Shown here one piece after another: positions 1 to 11,315 of a stretch of 64,000 nt of DNA (position 1 is the first letter of the stretch; each line of letters begins with the position of its first letter). The notes beneath the pieces were generated by a model. It was not told the origin of the DNA and did no database searches. It worked only from the letters and a program-made list of their open reading frames with translations. The stretch is from NCBI GenBank assembly GCA_963920765.1, contig OY987246.1, positions 12,024,868-12,088,867 on the forward strand. Direction: 5' to 3'. The translations under genes were made by a program, and so were the position numbers. The DNA comes from Ulota crispa (taxonomy: Eukaryota > Streptophyta > Bryopsida > Orthotrichales > Orthotrichaceae).

Positions 1-701
1 CGTTTTCCGTTTAAAAGTAAATTAGTAGCGAGGGCAAGAGGTGAAAATAAAATAACGTAGTGTGTGGACCGTATTGTAGTGTTCTCAAAAGAAATTCGTG
101 ATAACTTGCTACGCACTAATCCGGAGATACGTCGACGTTGTAATGATTAATGGAGCTTGCAAAAACAAAGAATATATGAAGGTGCAAGGCATAAGCAAGA
201 GTAACGGAAAGTAGTCAATACGATCAGTTGTGACGGCTAGTCACATTTCTCTTGCAATAGAAGTGCTTTGACAAAACTGCACGAGACACTTCGGAAAACG
301 TTCAAAACAATCCGAAATTTGAACGTGAGGTCACCATACATTCAGAGGCCGGTTCTACTATTCCAGTGAACAAGTTGATGTAAATGAATCGGCCTCGTCA
401 CTACTCAACTGGAGCTACATTGTCTAACAGACGGACTAGGCCAGTTCCGTAACAGCAAAAATTGGCTAGTCACATCACTATGTACACACTAACACTAGCA
501 CGAACACCAAGCTTAGCAGTTCTAATCAAGTAGACTGAACAAGATAGTTTTGCTACTTGGACTTCCTTCCGCCGCAGCACTGAAAAGTCATTCGTCTTCA
601 ACATCAGCTTCCTGAAAAAATATATGAAGCATACTTTCAGCGTGGAAGTTGAAAAATACAATCAGATAAAGCAAGAGAAATAGAATTGACCAACTACTAT
701 A
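1..701. other. Gene-poor flank downstream of the HMGB gene
   Basis: I see no convincing coding exon, RNA gene or repeat here. It includes the likely 3' UTR of the minus-strand HMGB gene whose stop codon is at 702-704. The only open frame, about 60 codons near 470-661 on the minus strand, has no recognisable protein character. Confidence 0.5.
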
Positions 702-2433
702 CTAAGAGGAAATATAACAGACCTCTTCATCATCTTCCGCAGCAGCTTCGGACACCTCTCCGTCATCCTGTCACGCAGTCGGAACTCTTAGTATGAAATC
801 CAAGCGGAGATAATTAGATTTGATCACAAATATGTAAACGGATGATGGAAGCCTCTAGTAGCTGTCAATCATGACCAACCTTGGAGGAATCCTTGCTTTT
901 GTACTTGACCATGGCTTGCTCGTAGACAACCTTTCTGGCGTCCGCGTCTTTATTGTAAATAGACTTCTCCTGTACTCACCAGAATGAAAGATATTAGGTC
1001 TGATATATGCATATTTCAGATGAATAAGTTACACGATCATATACATTTACGTCTAATATGACGGTCAGAAAATGACCTCGTCGGACATCTGTTTCCATTT
1101 TTCACCGCCTGCCTTGGCTGCCTGCGTCAACAAAAATAGATGTCATTAGCAAAGCAAACACATGGTACAGCAGCGCTCATTCAAAGTATTACTCCGAGAG
1201 ACCTGGCTCCCAACGGCGCTTTCTAGTCTCGCTAAAGATGTCAAGACTGCCACTTACTGCTGCCACTCCTTTAACCTCGGGGTTCGCATCCTTGAACGTC
1301 TTCCGGAAAGTTTCCCTTCAAAGAGTAAAGGACAAAGACCGCGATCAGATAGTGTACAATTGAAACGTCATAGAAGCACCGCAGTCGGTGATATAGATTA
1401 GAAAGGAAAAAGCACAGATGAAATAAGTACCACTGCGATGGATTAGAAAAGGAGAAATGTACGTAAATAAACAGGCCAGGGTTTACTCACATAAAAACTA
1501 AGAAACCCGACGCTGGCCGCTTTGGCGCATTAGGATCTTTCCCCTTGCCCTTCTTCGCCGGCTTCGCAACCTTCGCGGGCTTAGCAGCCGCTCTAGGCTC
1601 TGTTTTACGTTTCATCCCCTTCCTGCATATGCCAAACCACACTCGCTGAGATAATGACACTGCAGGCTGAATTGCAGCTCCCACCAAAGAGAGAAAAATC
1701 AAAGCAAGATCTTAAAAGAAATACATAAAGTCCGGAGTATAGAAGCGTGGCAATTATTTTAATTTCGGATAAGATATTAGGAACCGCAGAGCTCACGATG
1801 AGGCGCTTCTATAAAGCAAATTGCAGCCAACAAATGGCCAACTGTCGACTCCACACTAAAAAAAGGACAAAGGATGGAAGTAGCATAGACTAAGGGAGGA
1901 AGCAATACGTTGAGTCGTCGGTCTTCTTCACGGCCTGGTCCTTCATCTTAGCTGCAATTATAAACAGACGAAGCAGAGTTCAAAAACTCGTTCCACGGCT
2001 TTTGCATGATAAATATATCCTAAAGCTTTAAAATATCGTGATGGTTGAGGGAAGCGTTATTCTCAAGACAAAAAAAAAACCGCACCAGCGTTACAGTTAA
2101 CTTACACACTAGAGCCTTTGTCTTCGCCTCTTGCTCACAATCGTGACTGTCAACTCTGGCTACAGCAATATCCTTTTCGCACTTCTCGCTGCAGAGGAAA
2201 AACACGTTTTCAGTACAGTTAAATGATGCTGAAAATTCGTGGACTTCTACACTAGCTCGTGAATAGCTGCCTTTGGTTCCGCACTCAAAGGAGATTAGGG
2301 ATTACCAGCGTGTAAAGCCGCTTCCGCTAGCGCTGCGCTTCAACTCGCTGGGATCAACGTACACCCGTTTCACGGCGTTCTGAGGATTGGCTTGCTTAAT
2401 CGCCGCGGTCTTTGTCATGTCCACGCCTCGCAT
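702..2433 (-). CDS. HMGB6/7-type high mobility group B protein
   Basis: This is a nuclear, non-sequence-specific DNA-bending chromatin protein with one HMG box. I assembled eight coding exons from in-phase GT-AG junctions: 2433-2306, 2188-2106, 1951-1909, 1622-1491, 1315-1258, 1121-1077, 969-880 and 767-702, giving 214 residues. The protein starts MRGVDMTKTAAIKQ. A cysteine/histidine segment (CEKCEKDIAVARVDSHDC) is coded by the exon 1/2 junction and exon 2. A basic K/A/P-rich stretch leads into the HMG box, which starts near DPNAPKRPASGFLVFM and continues through FRKTFKDANPEVKG, GGEKWKQMSDEEK and YEQAMVKYKSK. The tail is acidic (DDGEVSEAAAEDDEE). The N-terminal Cys/His segment before the box is the plant HMGB6/7 arrangement. 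The exon 6 donor (GTCATT) is weak. The last exon could be spliced differently near its end, so the final five residues are the least certain. Confidence 0.92.
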
Positions 2434-2434
2434 T

Positions 2435-2805
2435 ACTGAAACCTCTTAACGTGTCGAGCACTAAAATGCTAAAAATACCGCGACTCACACTGTAAGACTA
2501 CAGCTCCTATACTTAAAAGCAACGCTAACGCAATCTCTCAATCAAACTCTCAAAGGTGAACGATTAGCCAAATCACTCCAGCATTTAAAATCGGTAACAG
2601 CCGCCGTAACGATAAACCGCAAGAAAAGAAAACAGATAAAACTGCTTCACTTATCTATCAACACGCACACTATTCTAAACAATTATAAAACGACGGAAGA
2701 TACTAAATGAAGCAAAAAGCTTGAAGAATATCCTTGGAAGCAAGAAATTGAAAATAATTCTCGATCAGATGATCGAAAGAAGGCAGCATTTGTAATGTAA
2801 CTCAC
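2435..2805 (-). promoter_or_regulatory. Probable 5'-UTR intron of the HMGB gene
   Basis: Read on the minus strand, a good donor (TTTCTCG|GTGAGT) lies at 2806/2805. A TTTCAG acceptor lies two bases before the start codon at 2433. This fits a leader exon upstream of 2806 and an intron ending just before the ATG, a common layout in plant housekeeping genes. It is inferred from splice motifs only. Confidence 0.4.
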
Positions 2806-3410
2806 CGAGAAACACAGAGCGCAGGAGCGTGAAGGTGTGTAAGCTCAGCGAAGCGAATAGAAAAACGACGAAGGAAAATTGCGAGACAACAGTTTGAATC
2901 AAAAGGCTAAGGGAACAAAAGGGGAGAGGGAGCGCGCCAGAATTTGAGCTTCAAAACCATTCCTGCGCGGGGGCGGGAACCCCCTTTAGAATGGGCGGGC
3001 TGAACTCCCACGAATGAATGTCCAATTTGAATGATTTCGAATGGATGAATGTTCCCAGGGTATAGATGAATTCCATCCTTCGCTTTCCAAAAAGGTTCCT
3101 GAGGGTGAGTGATGAAGGGCGGCAGGTGTAATGGATGCTGGACAGGGCAATTGATGTCGTTCTAATTAGGTGCCACAACGATGATAATCATTGACAGATG
3201 GAGTACGGCATGGATGAATCTGTTAATGGTTTGAATGAATGTCGGCTATTCAAGAATGCTGAATCATGGCGTTGCGATGAACGGTAATAAGAAGGGGCAA
3301 GCCAGCGGTCTTTTCGCATTAATAGGGATGATTGTCATACAAGCAGGCATTGCATTTTCATTCGTAGGTATGTATCGTTTCTATCCTTCGTTGCTCACGA
3401 TAAATTTTAG

Positions 3411-3738
3411 GGGAAATTTGATGGATACCCCTAAACTTTGCGATATTCATATTGACGCCCTTGGTTTTTCAAGAATGGCACAAATGTCTTTGAACCATAA
3501 TTTTTAAGCATTTGTTTGGTTGTGTATGTCACTTTCATGACCAATGTTGAAGCAAGGAGAGCAACATAACATCAAAGAAGCAAGCATGCATAAAGGGAGA
3601 AGGAAGTGATGTGCATAACAAAACAAACACCTAAATATAATGGTCTTAGAGTATTTGTGCAATTTCTGCAAAGATGATGGGATCTATACAAACATTACAA
3701 AATTCAATGGTATCCACTAGATTTTCCCTAAATTTTAC
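3411..3738. mobile_element. MITE family A, copy 1
   Basis: This is a foldback element of about 330 bp. Its ends read GGGGAAATTTGATGGATACC and, inverted, GGTATCC-ACTAGATTTTCCC. Inner arms match around GTGTATGTCACTT and its inverse. Related copies occur at about 45625-45940 and 50148-50453. This copy is flanked on both sides by the 9-mer TAAATTTTA. No coding capacity is seen; an apparent 90-codon frame at 3235-3507 runs into it and is chance. Confidence 0.75.
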
Positions 3739-5000
3739 TAACCATGTGTTGAACAAAAGGTGGGGTCTACTCCAAAAACTATTTATGCTTTGTAGTTGGT
3801 TAAGCTCTTCAAATGTCCAAAGATATTTATGATGAAACATTGGACCCAAAAATCACAAGTTTTTGGATCAATAGTTTTTAAAAATAATCATAAGACAACT
3901 AAAAAAATCCTATACAAGCAAGTTCATTTTCAAGTAAAAGTTCATGGTAGGCACGGCTCTAAACTATTTTCCTAACATTTTTCATTTACAAATGCAAACA
4001 ATGTTGAAACGCTTTTGTATTAATGTCAAACTTGGTCACATGAACTTGGTGATAGTTTGAGGTTCAATACTATTCAATAACTCCTCAATGGTTTGAGGTC
4101 TCATAAAGAAAACAAATTTATGCTATTAAACAATTAATTTTCAACTTTTTTTAAAAGTTGGGTTTTTAATACTTTCTCTTGAAAATCATGATTGACACTA
4201 TCCCTAGAGTTTGTATTTTTAGGTTTTTTCATAGATCTTCATTATATCAATTTTAAGGACTCTAATTTGGGAGATTTATCAAAATAGTGCTTTATTTTAT
4301 AAAGATGGCTATGGCTAAATTATTACTTAGCATTGATTATTATTTTTCAAATCACTATTAGTAGTCACTTATTTATAGCAATAACTTTTCTACTACTAAA
4401 ACAAGTTCATTTTAACACAACACTTTGAGTTCAACATCATTAAAAAATGTGTCATTTGGGCCTTCAATGTAAATAAAAAAGTCAGTAGGATGTCGTTCAA
4501 TTATAGTGTTTGTGTTTTCTGAATTTAAGAAGTATTAAATCATTTACATATGAAATCTAAGCAAATTAAAGATATTCACATAGCTATAAGTTTTGCACTT
4601 ACATCACTAATTTGAATGAATACACAACAAATTGTATAGTATTTTTTAACAATAAAAATGATCTTATGAGTTTTGAAATATAAATATAAAAATATGCAAA
4701 ATCTTATTCACTGACACATCTATTTATGATATTATTATTATAAATAATACTTGTGCATGTAAGTATTTTTTCTTTTGTTGTAAATTTTGGAGGTTATTTT
4801 GAAATAAAATCAAATGATCACAACAAAACTAAATCTCTCTTAAGACAGTTTGATTTTCTATACTTTTGAAATTGGATGACTTCATCGTATTTTGTTTCCC
4901 ATCATAAATCATAAAAGACTGTAATCTTACATCTGAAAGTAACTTTGCAATATTTGATGGGTTTATAAGCAAAATTTATAAATTTATGTTATAATATCCT
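3739..5000. other. AT-rich intergenic stretch, no gene seen
   Basis: This is low-complexity AT-rich DNA with short open frames only and no recognisable domain. It probably consists of degraded repeats. Confidence 0.4.
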
Positions 5001-5004
5001 TTCA

Positions 5005-5350
5005 CGCCTAAATGCCCAAGTGGCCCCTTGGGGGCCAAGTGGGGTTTTGGGCACGTACCTGTAGCTCAACTACTTTGTATGATTTTCTAAAAAAACTATG
5101 GGCTATGGGAAATTCAAATATCTATGTAGGCATCTAATTTTTTCTTCATTTTAACATTTATCAAAGAAACTAAAATTGAATTTCTAGAAAACAAGGAAGG
5201 CGGGCAGCAAAAAAAAATTGAATTTTTTAAAATAAAAATATGAAATAGGTTTGTTAGACTTATATACACGTGGGGAGTTTTGAATAATTCAAATTTGATT
5301 AACAAGATGAAAATTATGAGAAGGTTTAGTTTGCAAATAGTATGGTTTCC
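5005..5350. mobile_element. Truncated copy of MITE family E
   Basis: The stretch from GCCCAAGTGG through GGGCACGTACCTGTAGCT, TAGGCATCTAATTTTTTCTT and GGAAGGCGGGCAGC matches, inverted, the last ~210 bases of the family E element at 59525-60489. A further block (GATGAAAATTATGAGAA) matches the element at 15219-16136. I could not find the opposite terminus, so it is scored as truncated. Confidence 0.55.
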
Positions 5351-8105
5351 AGACATTTGTTTACTCATAGAAATAAAACCATGTCACATAGCTCAAATGA
5401 AAAACACTTAATGGTTTCATAATTATGCAAGCCACATACAACAAATCATTCAACATTTTGCTATTAGTAATTTGCTGTAATAACAAATTTTGTAGAAAAC
5501 ATTTATAATCTTTACATATGACACATGGTAAAACACCTCATCAAATTTATAATTTACATGAGCATTGTCTCATGAATCTCTAATTTGTCTAGGGAATTTT
5601 TTTTGTGTGAAAGTTTACTTTTTATCAATAGCAACCTTGCCTAACAATCCGGGTAGCACAAGAACAATTCAAAGAAAAAAAGGATAGATTATAATCAAAA
5701 AGATGTTTGTTCATTTATTAATCTAAAAATGAAGTGTAGGTGTTGTCCTTTGACTAGCTAGATTGCAACAAGAATTAAAAGTATCAGTCTTAAAAGCACT
5801 AAGCATTAGTTTTTTTTGTTCCAGTCATCCTTTATAAAATCACCTTCAAGTAAATCAAACTTGACATGTCTTAAATAAATTTACTCTTTGATTTTGGAAT
5901 CATATAACAACATCTACTGTCATTAATTACTTTAGGAAATTAACCCACAATTTACAACAATTACACAAATCCAATTATTAACACTTGAAGAAAAACGTGT
6001 ACTAAACGACTATTTGACAATGATTGTAAATGTCCTAAACAATTATAATTGAATCTTTGTATAGTTGTTTAGGATATTTTGAGTCATTGTGAACTATTTG
6101 TTTAGAACACCCTTTTCTTCTAGTGAAAATCACATAAAATTCAATTTTTTTTAGCCTTGAAAGATGTAATAAAAATTGGTAGTAGACATTGTCAACACTT
6201 GATTTGCTACAAATTCAAGAATGCAAAATGATAGTAGAATTCCTATAAATAGATAAAGGTCATTGTAATGCAACCTTGATTTTATAATGTCTTTCAACAA
6301 AAAATCAAAGTAGTTCTACAAAAAATCAATATGTTAAAGCAAAGTGAACCTTCAACCTGGTCTCGAGGAAATTACTCCTTGCAATTTATGGTATATACTT
6401 GAATTAAGAGGATGTTTTGATAGAGGCCTATCTAATTAAAGTGTCATGTTTAAGATGACTATATTTTTATGTAAATATCTATGAGGGGTATATCTTTGGT
6501 ACCCTATGCTTTTTTGAAAATTTATTCTTTGGATTTTAAAATGGAGCTTCCTCATATATAAAATATATTTGTTCAATTTCATCCTTTCTCAACTATTCCT
6601 AAAAAAATACATGTATCTTTATTTCATACACGTACATATATAGTACACACCTTGAAATCAACAAGCATATGAATTAAAGGGCCATTGTTCAAGTGATACA
6701 TTGTTATTGATATAAGCTTTGAATATTTCTCAATTTTTATGCCATGTATTTAAAATAATCTAACATGAAGAGCAATAAGTAACATTAAAAAAACTCACAA
6801 CCCTAATTTGTCAAGACTAATTTACTAGTAAAAACTCATACTACATAATGTTTTTACATACCCTAATTAATATATACTAAATTATCTAGTTTTCATGAAA
6901 CCAATAGAGCAGCTATACATATTATAGAAAAAATTTGATCCTTGAATTAAATGAATCATACCCTTTAACTTACACAGCTTTTGAAATATGGGCTAGTGAT
7001 CTCCTCTAAAACTTGGTGCAAATTATGAGAAGCAAAATAAATTGTAAAGATGAATTGTAAAGGTTTATCATGATATGGATCCACTAGGTTAACTTTAAAA
7101 TTGAACCCATTTTTGTTAAAAAATCATAGTAACCAAGGAACTAAATTATGGACAAGAATAAAAATATAAGAGTGAATGCTTACAAATTCAACGACAACTA
7201 GTGCAATCAAAAAACGTTTAAAGGTTCCCTTCTCAACAACATGTTCATTTCAATTTGTGACATGCATTTCTACTACTTATGACAATAGAACCTTTATCAA
7301 GAATCTCCCCATTGTTACAAGCATTTATAAAAGAAGTGCATTTGCAATTCTAATGACACAAACAAAACAAAATTAAAATTTGTAATGGAACTCAAGAGGA
7401 CAAGTAAATGTATGAAAATGAGTAAAATGATTCTCAACAACATCAAATGTATTAGCATAGATAAAAATGTTCACAAATACCAAAATCAATAGCATTTGTA
7501 AGTCAAACCATAGTGTTTATAGATTTGGGTGTTCTCATAGATAAGTTAGTACATTTAAAAAACAACTTTTGATTCTGATTTGATATATTTTTAGAAAATT
7601 ATTGTATACGTATTACTTGTGCCTCAAAAAGAATTGAATTATCATTTGCTTCTATAATCCTTGTATAGACAGTTGACACCTTCTTGATAGCAATTTAGTG
7701 TCATTTTCGTTTCCACAGAAATGCACTGTATCAAGTTTTCCAACAATTGGAAAAAGCCAACCACAAATTTTCCACTCATTGTGTCAAACTCACTATTCAA
7801 GATTCTCACTAGCAGTACTTAATAAAATACCTCAATATGAACAACTTGCGCACCCAATTGCTTAACAATCCAATAAGAGGCAAAATGAGGTAAGGAAGTT
7901 TGAAAATTAGATTCAACAAAATTAGTCATTTCTAATAAATGTATAAAATTTAGGCATGCATCCAAGTAAAATTCTATATACGCTATACGCGATAGATTAT
8001 TACTATATCCAATTAATTATTCTAACTAATCAAAATGCCTTTCATTTTAGTATTCACTAAAAAGATGACATTCATTAAAGAAATAACAACTACTCTCATG
8101 TTTCC
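5351..8105. other. AT-rich intergenic stretch, no gene seen
   Basis: No supported exon is seen. There is a short imperfect inverted repeat at about 6005-6110 (arms around TGTCCTAAACAATTATAA and TATAGTTGTTTAGGATA). The rest is AT-rich without visible structure. Confidence 0.4.
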
Positions 8106-9590
8106 TTATCCCCTGAGCGCCCCCACAATGGGATCCTATTGCTGCAAATTGAAAAACCAACTTTTTTGTGGTAAGGATGTGGTTGTAACTAGCTGAAATT
8201 TGTACCCGTGTGTGAGACAATGAGTTCTTGAATTACTGTGAGTGGGGGTATATGATAGTGAGTGTTTGTGTGCACGATCTTGGTTGTGGCACCCAGGATC
8301 TCGTTTTCTATGCAGGCAATTCCCACCGGGACCACCGGGACCACCGGGGAGAGCCGGTAACTTGCGGTTGAGTCCTTTTTGGCACCAGATGGGTTGTTTT
8401 GGGGAGCGTCTCTCTCCCTTCTCCTTTGGCAATTCAAGCAAGTTTCCTGAGTGGTTTTATCATCAAGTTTTTTGAGTTATGAGTAGGGTTTGTGTGAGGG
8501 AGCGTGAGCTCAATCCTGACACGCTATGTCCCTTTACAATTTAGTGCTATGCTAGCACTGGCTGTTTTCCAACCTTTTTGAGCATGCACAGTTGAGGTTG
8601 CAGAAACTATGTAGTACTTGCTGGAACAGTAGATTGTTTTTGTTATTTTCCAAAACAATGTCAGTTTTGGTGCCATGAGCATTCCCCATTTCTCTATCTT
8701 TGGAATGAAAAATTGCAGTCTTCCTAATAGAACCGTAAGCTCTCTTGCTCAAAGTGATTTTGCATTTTCTAGAAGGAAGTTCTGCTAGATTGTATATGGG
8801 ATGGTTCTTACACCAAAGCTAGACCAAAGTCTATAGAGCCTGCCACGTCAAAGCACACCAATAAGTTCAAGTTTGCAAAAACCAATCCATGGTTGCTCAA
8901 GCATACCCGACTTTGATCCATATGGTCACGTGTAAACCAAAAAAGTTTGCCAGTAACTTGGCGATGAAAACCACTCCAATCATGATTGTCGACAGGGAAT
9001 GAAGATCCAAAAGTTTGTCGAATTTGAGGATAGCAGTATTGGCCTTTGCATCCTTACAGTCGTGCTTGCACTAAGAATGTCATTTGACAATTAGCTTGAA
9101 GCCAAGGGAAGAATCAGCTGGCAAGCTGTACAAAGGCAGAGGACGTGTCAGTCTAATCATACGTAGGAACCGGTGACCGCTTGCAAAGCAGCAGACCACA
9201 AGGTGCGTTCAAGGCCGTCCATGTGGCCACTGAATCCTCACAAAAATCTGAAAATTCACAGCATGGTAGGTAACGACGGAACCAAGGCCCTGCCAAAATT
9301 TTGTGTCTCAATTCCCCATACCCAGCCCGTAGTCTTGAATGCAAGTTCGGACTCCACCAAAAATCCTCCCCTTTAGACAAAGTCAAACCCACTTTGACCA
9401 TTATAATCTCTCGGAATCAACGGTGAAACCATTGAGAGGTTGTGGTATTTGAACAACATTCAAGTGTACAGTGAAGCTCTACGGTCAATTTTGCCGGATC
9501 GCAACTTGCTGTACGCGCCATCAATTTGAAGGAGCCTACTTCACCGCACACCCTCAAAACCAATTCATGGGCTAGGCGCTCAGGGGTTAA
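8106..9590. mobile_element. Family J transposable element, copy 1 (1,485 bp)
   Basis: The element runs from TTATCCCCTGAGCGCC to GGCGCTCAGGGGTTAA, so its terminal inverted repeat is CCCCTGAGCGCC with TTA next to both ends. A second copy of identical length lies inverted at 11316-12800; I noticed only a few differences, for example one base in an otherwise identical 101-codon frame. Inside are a short ACCACCGGG minisatellite (about 8327-8350) and several open frames of up to 101 codons with no transposase features. It is probably non-autonomous and recently active. Confidence 0.8.
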
Positions 9591-9790
9591 TGCCCTGTAA
9601 GTTTTATAATCCAACTCCTTGCTTGTGTTCATGAATATGATTTTGTTTGCTTATGTGAGAATATTTCTTGATAGAATGAAATCTACTCGGAAAACTGTCA
9701 AGTAAGAAACACTACAATGCATATTTTAAATAGATAACTAAAATGAATTGAAAGATTGTGCACTGCATGATTTTGCAACCTTGAGCACTA

Positions 9791-10430
9791 GGTTTACAGT
9801 ATGTTTTGAAACAGTTGGTACTCACTGTAATTACATAATTCATCGAATATTATTTAAACTCTTACTTTAGCGCCTACCAGTTAACTTTTCATATTTAGTC
9901 AATATGCTGAATTCAATTTTCATGTTTTTCACAAAGGGTGTCTACAACTAAAATAATATAAGCTAGTAATTCAAGAATAGATTTGCACCAAAGCTGCTTG
10001 TAAGGTACGGTGATCCATTAATTTTTTCAAAAACTACTACAATTCAAATCTATTCATTGCGAAGTATGGTGTATTGTCATGTGAGAGTTTTAAGTGGATG
10101 CTCCTAATTGCGGCCTAGAAAAACAAGGAATTTGAGGCCCACTTAATACTTGGGGTTGGTTCAAATTGTAGGTTGGCCCAACTTAGGGACCTTCTGGCCT
10201 TCAAACGGCTCCAAGCCATGCAACCAACCCAACCATGTATAAAGCTATTAGGGCCAAAGACTACAAAGGGACTCTAGTGTATTTGAAAGTAAAGTTGCAA
10301 AAAGGATGAAAGTCGTGCAAACGGGTGAGAAGAACTAATGGACAAAAAAACACAAGAGAAAATCCTGCCCCTGCTAAGCATTTCAGCAAAATGTCTATGA
10401 GCATGGTTGAAAAGGAAAGAACTCCTTCTT
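9791..10430. repeat. 640-bp direct repeat, left copy, ending at the assembly gap
   Basis: This stretch begins GGTTTACAGTATGTTTTG and is repeated immediately after the gap at 10631-11271. The only difference I see is one extra C near 11046. The repeat ends exactly where the Ns begin. This is the expected signature of two contigs that overlap but were scaffolded with an artificial gap. Confidence 0.9.
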
Positions 10431-10630
10431 NNNNNNNNNNNNNNNNNNNNNNNNNNNNNNNNNNNNNNNNNNNNNNNNNNNNNNNNNNNNNNNNNNNNNN
10501 NNNNNNNNNNNNNNNNNNNNNNNNNNNNNNNNNNNNNNNNNNNNNNNNNNNNNNNNNNNNNNNNNNNNNNNNNNNNNNNNNNNNNNNNNNNNNNNNNNNN
10601 NNNNNNNNNNNNNNNNNNNNNNNNNNNNNN
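10431..10630. other. Assembly gap (200 Ns)
   Basis: There are exactly 200 unknown bases. The round number suggests a default gap size rather than a measured one. Open frames reported across it have no meaning. Confidence 0.99.
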
Positions 10631-11271
10631 GGTTTACAGTATGTTTTGAAACAGTTGGTACTCACTGTAATTACATAATTCATCGAATATTATTTAAACT
10701 CTTACTTTAGCGCCTACCAGTTAACTTTTCATATTTAGTCAATATGCTGAATTCAATTTTCATGTTTTTCACAAAGGGTGTCTACAACTAAAATAATATA
10801 AGCTAGTAATTCAAGAATAGATTTGCACCAAAGCTGCTTGTAAGGTACGGTGATCCATTAATTTTTTCAAAAACTACTACAATTCAAATCTATTCATTGC
10901 GAAGTATGGTGTATTGTCATGTGAGAGTTTTAAGTGGATGCTCCTAATTGCGGCCTAGAAAAACAAGGAATTTGAGGCCCACTTAATACTTGGGGTTGGT
11001 TCAAATTGTAGGTTGGCCCAACTTAGGGACCTTCTGGCCTTCAAACCGGCTCCAAGCCATGCAACCAACCCAACCATGTATAAAGCTATTAGGGCCAAAG
11101 ACTACAAAGGGACTCTAGTGTATTTGAAAGTAAAGTTGCAAAAAGGATGAAAGTCGTGCAAACGGGTGAGAAGAACTAATGGACAAAAAAACACAAGAGA
11201 AAATCCTGCCCCTGCTAAGCATTTCAGCAAAATGTCTATGAGCATGGTTGAAAAGGAAAGAACTCCTTCTT
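10631..11271. repeat. 640-bp direct repeat, right copy, starting at the assembly gap
   Basis: This is the near-perfect copy of 9791-10430, offset by 840 bp. It starts at the first base after the Ns. If the two are one sequence, the inverted J elements are separated by only about 885 bp. Confidence 0.9.
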
Positions 11272-11315
11272 GAAAAAGACAAAGATGTGATTTGAAATGA
11301 AAAAACCAAGGGGGG

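Noticed and set aside
3235-3507. 90-codon plus-strand frame with hydrophobic stretches
   Set aside because: Its second half lies inside the family A foldback, and homologous copies elsewhere do not keep the frame.
8136-8475. Gly/Pro-rich frames on both strands in the J element (also at 12431-12770)
   Set aside because: The collagen-like residues come from an ACCACCGGG minisatellite read in several frames. There is no transposase or structural-protein context.
10261-10683. Open frames of 80-140 codons across the gap
   Set aside because: They consist mostly of Ns and have no coding meaning.
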